A stretch of DNA of 10,208 bases from Thermoplasmata archaeon (GTDB taxonomy: Archaea; Thermoplasmatota; Thermoplasmata; Thermoplasmatales; Thermoplasmataceae): positions 1-10,208 of the forward strand of contig JAKBSB010000035.1 of NCBI GenBank assembly GCA_021845155.1, written 5' to 3'. The translations under genes were made by a program, and so were the position numbers. The notes beneath the pieces were generated by a model that did no database searches, was not told the origin of the DNA, and worked only from the letters and a program-made list of their open reading frames with translations. This document shows positions 6,861 through 10,208 of this stretch, piece by piece (the first letter of the stretch is position 1; the number at the start of each line of letters is the position of its first letter).

Positions 6861-6870
6861 GCTTATATGG
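6861..6870 (+). promoter_or_regulatory. TATA-box promoter of the His/Glu-motif protein gene
   Basis: GCTTATATGG centred 24-25 bases before the ATG at 6890. It supports a leaderless start at 6890 rather than the GTG six bases upstream. It lies in the 124-base divergent region shared with the acyl-CoA dehydrogenase gene. Confidence 0.5.
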
Positions 6871-6889
6871 TGGTAATCGTTATGTGATC

Positions 6890-7516
6890 ATGAAGGAGTT
6901 TGAAGTGCTGGAGCATATAAGGGAGAATAAAGGTAAGGGTGGAAAATTTATCCTGACTGCCATAAGCTTTCTTGAACCCGCCTATGTGAAAGTTGAATCT
7001 GATACCAATCTGGAAAAAGGTGATATTATAAGCGTTCAGGAACGAAGAGCCTACCATAATGGAAATAATATTGGATTAGTAATAGAACACAGGGAAGCCG
7101 AGGACGTGAGAGTGAGTACTGATTTTGACATAAAGTATACTGGGGGTTATTCACTGGATGGAAAAACAATCTACCTAGACGAACATTTTCCGATTTTGCT
7201 TAAGTTTGGCAGTAAGGTCATAGATTCAAGAAAAAGCATAGGACTGCATCATGAATTGCCGGAAAAATGGCTTTCAGATGATGCTTATGAGTACCCTTAT
7301 GCTCATGAGATTGCAACCGGGATTGAAAAGAAATATGTGGAACATGAAGGTGTCACATGGAAGGAATACTGCGCGGAAGTCGACATGAACCTCAGGAATG
7401 TTTACAGTCACAAACTTGGAAAAACCCCCGTTAGCCTGGATCTTGCACCCTATCTCTACTGCAGGGACAGGAAAGCACTTAAGGAGATACGGGATAGCTC
7501 CGGTTTGAAGGACTGA
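6890..7516 (+). CDS. Unrecognised protein with a His/Glu-rich, possibly metal-binding motif
   Basis: This is a 208-residue soluble protein I cannot assign. The N-terminal part (1-85) is mixed beta with charged residues and no membrane segment or signal peptide. The C-terminal part contains IYLDEHFP (94-101), LHHELPEKW (119-127) and YAHEIATGIEKKYVEHEG (137-154), followed by WKEYCAEVD. The spacing HExxE, then AHExA with a Glu six residues later, looks like ligands brought together by two helices, as in helical metal-dependent proteins. This is inference, and it is not a classical HExxH zincin. A single-copy housekeeping role is possible. ATG at 6890 is preferred to the GTG at 6884 because of the TATA distance. 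The gene is divergent from the acyl-CoA dehydrogenase and convergent with the P450 gene (24-base gap). It is very likely real, because codon use and promoter agree. Confidence 0.8.
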   Translation: MKEFEVLEHIRENKGKGGKFILTAISFLEPAYVKVESDTNLEKGDIISVQERRAYHNGNNIGLVIEHREAEDVRVSTDFDIKYTGGYSLDGKTIYLDEHFPILLKFGSKVIDSRKSIGLHHELPEKWLSDDAYEYPYAHEIATGIEKKYVEHEGVTWKEYCAEVDMNLRNVYSHKLGKTPVSLDLAPYLYCRDRKALKEIRDSSGLKD

Positions 7517-7533
7517 ACCCGATTCCCTGTTGT

Positions 7534-7539
7534 AAAAAA
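7534..7539 (-). terminator. T-run terminator after the P450 gene
   Basis: A run of six T on the minus strand begins two bases past the P450 stop codon (TGAATTTTTTAC). It lies in the 24-base gap between two convergent genes. This is a typical hairpin-less archaeal termination signal, but the evidence is the T-run alone. Confidence 0.35.
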
Positions 7540-7540
7540 T

Positions 7541-8692
7541 TCAGGAAACTTTCACTGTGAGTTCCCTCAACCCATAGACTATTGTGCTATTCTGTGGAAT
7601 CATGGGGATACTCCTATCAACCTTTATGGAATCATATTCCTTTAACAGCATTTCCAGTGCAACTTTGCTTTCAAGCCTTGCAAGTGGGGCACCGAGGCAG
7701 TAGTGTATTCCCTCTCCAAAAGCGATGTGCCTGTTTTCTTTGCGGTGTATGTCGAACTGATCTGCATTGGAAAATATGGATTCATCCCTGTTGGCAGAAC
7801 CAATCCATGGAACAATAATGCTCCCTGCCGGGACCATTGTCCCATTTATCAAGGTATCTTTCTTTGCTACCCTGTAAATTGACTGAACAGGGCTTCTAAA
7901 TCTCAAAACTTCCTCGATTGCCTGAGGTATCAGTTCAGGTGATGATTTTAACTCATTGAATGTTTCATGATTTTCATCAATGCACAGCAGGCTGTTGGAG
8001 ATCAGATTTGTAGTAGTCTCATTTCCAGCCACAAGGAGCAGTATGAAGAAACCCAGGCTCTCCAGTTCGGTGAGATTTTCACCATCCACCTCCGCGTTGA
8101 TTATTGCCGTTATCAGGTCATCTTTTGGATCACTTTTGCGCTGGGCGATCATTCTCCTGAAATATTCAACCATCTCTTTCATCATAGATGGAAACTCAGC
8201 GAAATCTCTTTGTGATCCACCAACTACATTATCTGACCATTTCTTGAACTTGTCCATATCACTTATGGGTATCCCGAGCATGGTTGCAATAACAGTTACA
8301 GGTAAAGGTGACGTGAACTCCTTAACAATGTCAAATCTGCCACCTTGGTGTTTTGAGAGAAGGTTCTCACATATGTCCCTTATGACAGGTTCCATTTTTT
8401 CCACCGCCCTAGGTGTGAATGCTCTGGACACTATGTTCCTGAGTTTTGTGTGTCTTGGTGGATCAAGGTTGATTATACTTTCCGAAATAGGTCCCCCTGC
8501 CGGGTTGAAAGCCTTTCCAAACTGTGAAGAGAATTCATTGAAATTTCCCAGAACTCGTTTTACATCGTAATACCTGAAAACATTCCAGAGTCCGGAATCA
8601 GTATCCCTGAATACTGGTTTTGATGACCTCATTACCTTATACCACGGGAATGGATTCAGAAGGTCCCTTTTCAGTTCTTCCATAACAATCAT
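7541..8692 (-). CDS. Soluble cytochrome P450
   Basis: This 383-residue haem-thiolate monooxygenase has no N-terminal membrane anchor and is close in size to the archaeal CYP119 and CYP231 enzymes. Hallmarks are DPPRHTKLR (77-85, C-helix with H81 and R85 for the haem propionates), the I-helix oxygen-activation motif AGNETT (222-227), ExxR as E261-V-L-R264, and the haem loop FGEGIHYCLGAPLAR (325-339) with ligand C332. All catalytic residues are intact. ATG at 8692 is preferred because a TATA box is centred 23-24 bases upstream; ATG at 8683 is the alternative. No ferredoxin or ferredoxin reductase is encoded nearby, so redox partners must come from elsewhere, and the substrate cannot be told. 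The neighbours are a divergent methyltransferase and a convergent unrecognised gene. Family call is certain. Confidence 0.95.
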   Translation of the reverse strand: MIVMEELKRDLLNPFPWYKVMRSSKPVFRDTDSGLWNVFRYYDVKRVLGNFNEFSSQFGKAFNPAGGPISESIINLDPPRHTKLRNIVSRAFTPRAVEKMEPVIRDICENLLSKHQGGRFDIVKEFTSPLPVTVIATMLGIPISDMDKFKKWSDNVVGGSQRDFAEFPSMMKEMVEYFRRMIAQRKSDPKDDLITAIINAEVDGENLTELESLGFFILLLVAGNETTTNLISNSLLCIDENHETFNELKSSPELIPQAIEEVLRFRSPVQSIYRVAKKDTLINGTMVPAGSIIVPWIGSANRDESIFSNADQFDIHRKENRHIAFGEGIHYCLGAPLARLESKVALEMLLKEYDSIKVDRSIPMIPQNSTIVYGLRELTVKVS

Positions 8693-8710
8693 CTACAAAA
8701 TACATCTTCT

Positions 8711-8720
8711 GTATAAATAG
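8711..8720 (-). promoter_or_regulatory. TATA-box promoter of the P450 gene
   Basis: On the minus strand CTATTTATAC, centred 23-24 bases before the ATG at 8692. The upstream sequence carries AAACTAA as a possible BRE. A loose palindrome (TTTA-TAG-TAAA type) lies just upstream at about 8727-8738 and could bind a regulator; this is weak. Confidence 0.45.
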
Positions 8721-8792
8721 TTAGTTTATTAGTAAATAATCCCTAGTCTTATCTACGGAGGCGCGGAGATATCATTTCTGAAGAAATAATCA

Positions 8793-8812
8793 TGAAAACA
8801 GTTAAGTTTTCA
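8793..8812. promoter_or_regulatory. Inverted repeat, likely operator of the methyltransferase gene
   Basis: TGAAAAC (8793-8799) and GTTTTCA (8806-8812) form a perfect seven-base inverted repeat around a six-base AT-rich spacer. It abuts the TATA box at 8814-8821, that is, it covers the BRE position, where a dimeric regulator could block or recruit the transcription machinery. The site could also be a chance palindrome in AT-rich DNA. Confidence 0.35.
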
Positions 8813-8813
8813 A

Positions 8814-8821
8814 TTTATATA
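8814..8821 (+). promoter_or_regulatory. TATA-box promoter of the methyltransferase gene
   Basis: TTTATATA is the best TATA match in the region. Its centre is only about 11 bases before the ATG at 8829 but 23-24 bases before an in-frame GTG at 8841. That is the distance seen for the other genes here, so a leaderless start at 8841 is possible. Confidence 0.4.
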
Positions 8822-8828
8822 AACAGGA

Positions 8829-9410
8829 ATGAAGGTAACGGTGGACTTCGGCGTTTATCATCATTCCAGCAGGGAAGAATCTGAAAAAATGAGGAGAGAA
8901 ATCTCTTCCATGTTCAGCAAAGCCATTGAGAATATAAGAGGTAAACTGCCTGATGGAATATCAATCAGGGCCCTGGATGCAGGCTGTGGTCTTGGTTTCA
9001 TATCTTACCTGATTTACAGTGAATTCCGGGATGCACATATATACGCTATCGACATTTTTACGGATTCAAGCCTTCAGGACAACTCCATGGAGCGAACCTT
9101 TCAAAATTTTCGACACCTTGGCATGAGTGAGAATGTGACAGTTGTAAGATCGGATCTGAGAAAGATACCTTATGATGACTGTTATTTTGGAATTGCGGCA
9201 TCAAGTCTTGTCTATCATAACCTCGGCAATGACTTTCAAAGTGGAATCAGTGAAATACACAGAGTACTTGAGAACGACGGAATATTTCTTTATGGAGATA
9301 TATTTGTTGAAAAGAGAAGGAATCAGATTGAGGAACTTTTCAGAATTTCTGATTCAGTGGAGTCAGATGTAATGAAGGGATATTCTCTGCTTACACTTAT
9401 AAGGAAATAA
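8829..9410 (+). CDS. Class I SAM-dependent methyltransferase
   Basis: This is a 193-residue Rossmann-fold methyltransferase of the UbiE/Methyltransf_11 type. Motif I is ALDAGCGLG (48-56); the acidic residue after strand 2 is D75 in YAIDIF; RSDL (107-110) supplies the adenine-contact Asp (D109); ASSLVYHNL (124-132) is the motif IV region; RVLENDGIFLYGD (145-157) is the helix-strand that ends the core. The C-terminus is short and lacks a recognisable substrate domain, so whether it acts on a small molecule, lipid, quinone or protein cannot be told. The N-terminal YHHSSREESEKMRREI is charged and helical and may cap the active site. ATG at 8829 is given as start, but GTG at 8841 fits the TATA distance better. 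It lies divergent to the P450 and about 50 bases upstream of the azlC-like gene, which has its own TATA box, so co-transcription is possible but not shown. Confidence 0.88.
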   Translation: MKVTVDFGVYHHSSREESEKMRREISSMFSKAIENIRGKLPDGISIRALDAGCGLGFISYLIYSEFRDAHIYAIDIFTDSSLQDNSMERTFQNFRHLGMSENVTVVRSDLRKIPYDDCYFGIAASSLVYHNLGNDFQSGISEIHRVLENDGIFLYGDIFVEKRRNQIEELFRISDSVESDVMKGYSLLTLIRK

Positions 9411-9416
9411 TGCTAC

Positions 9417-9427
9417 CCCATAAATAA
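9417..9427 (+). promoter_or_regulatory. TATA-box promoter of the azlC-like gene
   Basis: CCCATAAATAA follows the methyltransferase stop. Its centre is about 37 bases before the ATG at 9460, predicting a leader of roughly ten bases that contains AGGTT (9447-9451) as a weak ribosome site. A shorter ATG frame at 9451 closes immediately. Confidence 0.35.
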
Positions 9428-9459
9428 TTGATGAACCTTTTTTCCAGGTTATGGATTGA

Positions 9460-10104
9460 ATGAGTGAAGGGAAGTTTTCCGGTTTGAATATCGTTTCCAT
9501 GCACGACAGTTATGCAGCCGTTACAATGGGATATCTTTCTGCAGGAATAGCATTTGGTGCCCTTGCTGAATCTCTGGGTGTTCCGTACTATTTCACAGCA
9601 GCTCTTTCAATATTTGTTTATTCTGGTGCTGTTCAGTCTGCTTTTCTTGGTTACTGGACCATAGGAATAGACCCATTTTCCCTTGTTTTAACTGCTTTTT
9701 TACTGAATCTCAGGCATACATTTTACGGACCTCATATACAGAATCAGAGACCTGAACTGGAGTTCACCGACATTATTTCCCTCAGTCCTCTGCTCACTGA
9801 CGAGACCTACGCCATATCAGTGTCTCATCCTGGTTTGGGGAAAAGAGGGATGCAGTCAATATTTGTATACGCCTACATTTTATGGGTGGTTGGGACACTG
9901 CTCGGCACGTTTCTCCTGAAGATTGTCCCATCTGACCTGATAAGAGCGTTTGCACTTGCTTTGCCGGCACTGTTTCTCGGCCTCCTTGTGCCCAAGGTAA
10001 ATCATGTCGAAGGGTTGCTGGTTGCAGTTATATCAGGAACAATCGCCGTCACTGGAAGGTTGCTTGGACTTTCTGATGCATTCGTGACATCCTCCCACGT
10101 CTGA
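9460..10104 (+). CDS. azlC: AzlC-family branched-chain amino acid exporter subunit, C-terminus replaced by insertion sequence
   Basis: This integral membrane protein belongs to the AzlC/YgaZ family, which works with the small AzlD/YgaH protein to export branched-chain amino acids. Family marks are GIAFGALAESLGV (29-41), SIFVYSGAVQSAFLG (50-64, the F-x-GAxQ motif), LNLRHTFYGPHI (82-93, the NLRH motif) and LLTDETYAIS (111-120). Hydrophobic segments run at about 20-40, 44-66, 72-88, 134-155, 159-178 and 183-204. The frame ends TTC at 10081-10083 followed by GTGACATCCTCCCACG, the right end of an IS200/IS605-type element. The last six residues (VTSSHV) are therefore encoded by the element, and the protein (214 residues, against about 230-245 for relatives) probably lacks its final membrane segment. 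No azlD follows before the edge. It may be non-functional or only slightly shortened. Confidence 0.85.
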   Translation: MSEGKFSGLNIVSMHDSYAAVTMGYLSAGIAFGALAESLGVPYYFTAALSIFVYSGAVQSAFLGYWTIGIDPFSLVLTAFLLNLRHTFYGPHIQNQRPELEFTDIISLSPLLTDETYAISVSHPGLGKRGMQSIFVYAYILWVVGTLLGTFLLKIVPSDLIRAFALALPALFLGLLVPKVNHVEGLLVAVISGTIAVTGRLLGLSDAFVTSSHV

Positions 10105-10208
10105 AGAACGTGGGCTTCCCGTTTCAACGACCGGATTTGCCCTTTCAGGTATTGATCCGATCTCCACGGGCGTAACTTCGGGAGTGCCCCTCCCTACATG
10201 TTCTGTTT
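10033..10208 (-). CDS. tnpB: TnpB C-terminus (IS200/IS605 family), partial at the right edge
   Basis: Read on the minus strand from 10206, the frame gives VGRGTPEVTPVEIGSIPERA, then NPVVETGSPRSSDVGGCH, and continues through the right end of the element to a stop at 10033-10035, inside azlC. The (G)TPE-TPVE-GS-PERA and V-ETGSPR pattern is the typical tail of archaeal TnpB proteins, the RNA-guided nucleases of IS200/IS605 transposons. The RuvC core and zinc ribbon lie beyond the window. About 18 of the last residues come from host azlC DNA, so either the natural reading frame always runs on into the flank or a nearer stop was lost. The gene could be intact or decayed outside the window. Only 57 codons are visible, but the motif is characteristic. 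Confidence 0.8.
   Translation of the reverse strand, partial: TEHVGRGTPEVTPVEIGSIPERANPVVETGSPRSSDVGGCHECIRKSKQPSSDGDCS
10084..10208 (-). ncRNA. TnpB omega-RNA (reRNA) scaffold, overlapping the tnpB 3' end, partial
   Basis: In IS200/IS605 elements the 3' end of tnpB and the right end are copied into the guide RNA of TnpB. Two hairpins fit. GGGAG/CTCCC (10180-10184 with 10190-10194) has a five-base loop. CCCACGT/ACGTGGG (10094-10100 with 10108-10114) is a perfect seven-base stem with a seven-base loop near the element border. The guide would be the flanking DNA read on the minus strand from about 10083 downward, that is, the end of azlC. Transcription is not visible from sequence. Confidence 0.6.
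10084..10208 (-). mobile_element. Right end of an IS200/IS605-family element inserted in azlC (partial)
   Basis: The border is placed at about 10084, where the azlC frame meets GTGACATCCTCCCACG, the inverse of the TGGGAGGATGTCAC seen at right ends of TnpB elements. The subterminal hairpin at 10094-10114 is the structure bound by the TnpA transposase. No terminal inverted repeats or target duplication are expected for this family. The left end and any tnpA lie outside the window. The exact border is uncertain by several bases. Confidence 0.65.

Noticed and set aside
7980..8570. 196-codon open frame on the plus strand
   Set aside because: It lies entirely antisense to the P450 gene, whose motifs are complete. 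The translated product has no recognisable pattern.
1..10208. CRISPR array, tRNA or rRNA genes
   Set aside because: I found no regularly spaced direct repeats, no T-arm-like GGTTCGAATCC pattern with a cloverleaf, and no rRNA sequence. A covariance-model scan would settle short RNAs.

Overview
The window looks like chromosomal DNA of an archaeon, most likely a moderately AT-rich member of the Thermoplasmatales or a close relative (inference). Most first genes have a TATA-like box centred about 24-28 bases before the start codon. That spacing predicts leaderless mRNAs, while downstream operon genes carry Shine-Dalgarno-like GGTGA/GGAG sequences. The gene mix also fits: a CYP119/CYP231-like soluble P450, an AidB-like acyl-CoA dehydrogenase, and archaeal TnpB insertion-sequence material.

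Left part (1-1852): a GntR/FCD-type regulator is followed by a decayed 3' end of a tnpB gene on the minus strand, then by a small four-helix membrane protein with a TTG start. Positions 1-316 hold only the regulator's promoter and a possible operator.

Aromatic block (1853-4137, minus strand): three tightly coupled genes encode an AroQ-type chorismate mutase with an unassigned C-terminal domain, a short prephenate dehydrogenase (TyrA) and a type I-beta DAHP synthase. Together they cover the entry to the shikimate pathway and the tyrosine branch from chorismate to 4-hydroxyphenylpyruvate. About 500 bases upstream of the block contain no intact gene and may be a decayed one.

Middle (4645-8692): single-domain rhodanese (-), AidB-like acyl-CoA dehydrogenase (-), an unrecognised protein with His/Glu motifs (+) and a cytochrome P450 (-). 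Divergent promoters lie between the dehydrogenase and the unrecognised protein, and between the P450 and the next gene.

Right part (8829-10208, plus strand): a class I SAM methyltransferase and an AzlC-family branched-chain amino acid exporter subunit. The 3' end of azlC runs into the right end of an IS200/IS605-family element. The last codons of TnpB and its overlapping omega-RNA (minus strand) enter from the right edge. The AzlC protein appears to have lost its natural C-terminus, and no azlD is seen before the edge.

No CRISPR array, rRNA or tRNA was found. No clear new defence or mobile system is visible. The most interesting points are the two tnpB-derived 3' ends, the insertion into azlC, the chorismate mutase with a yeast-like active site and an orphan domain, and the altered TyrA signature.
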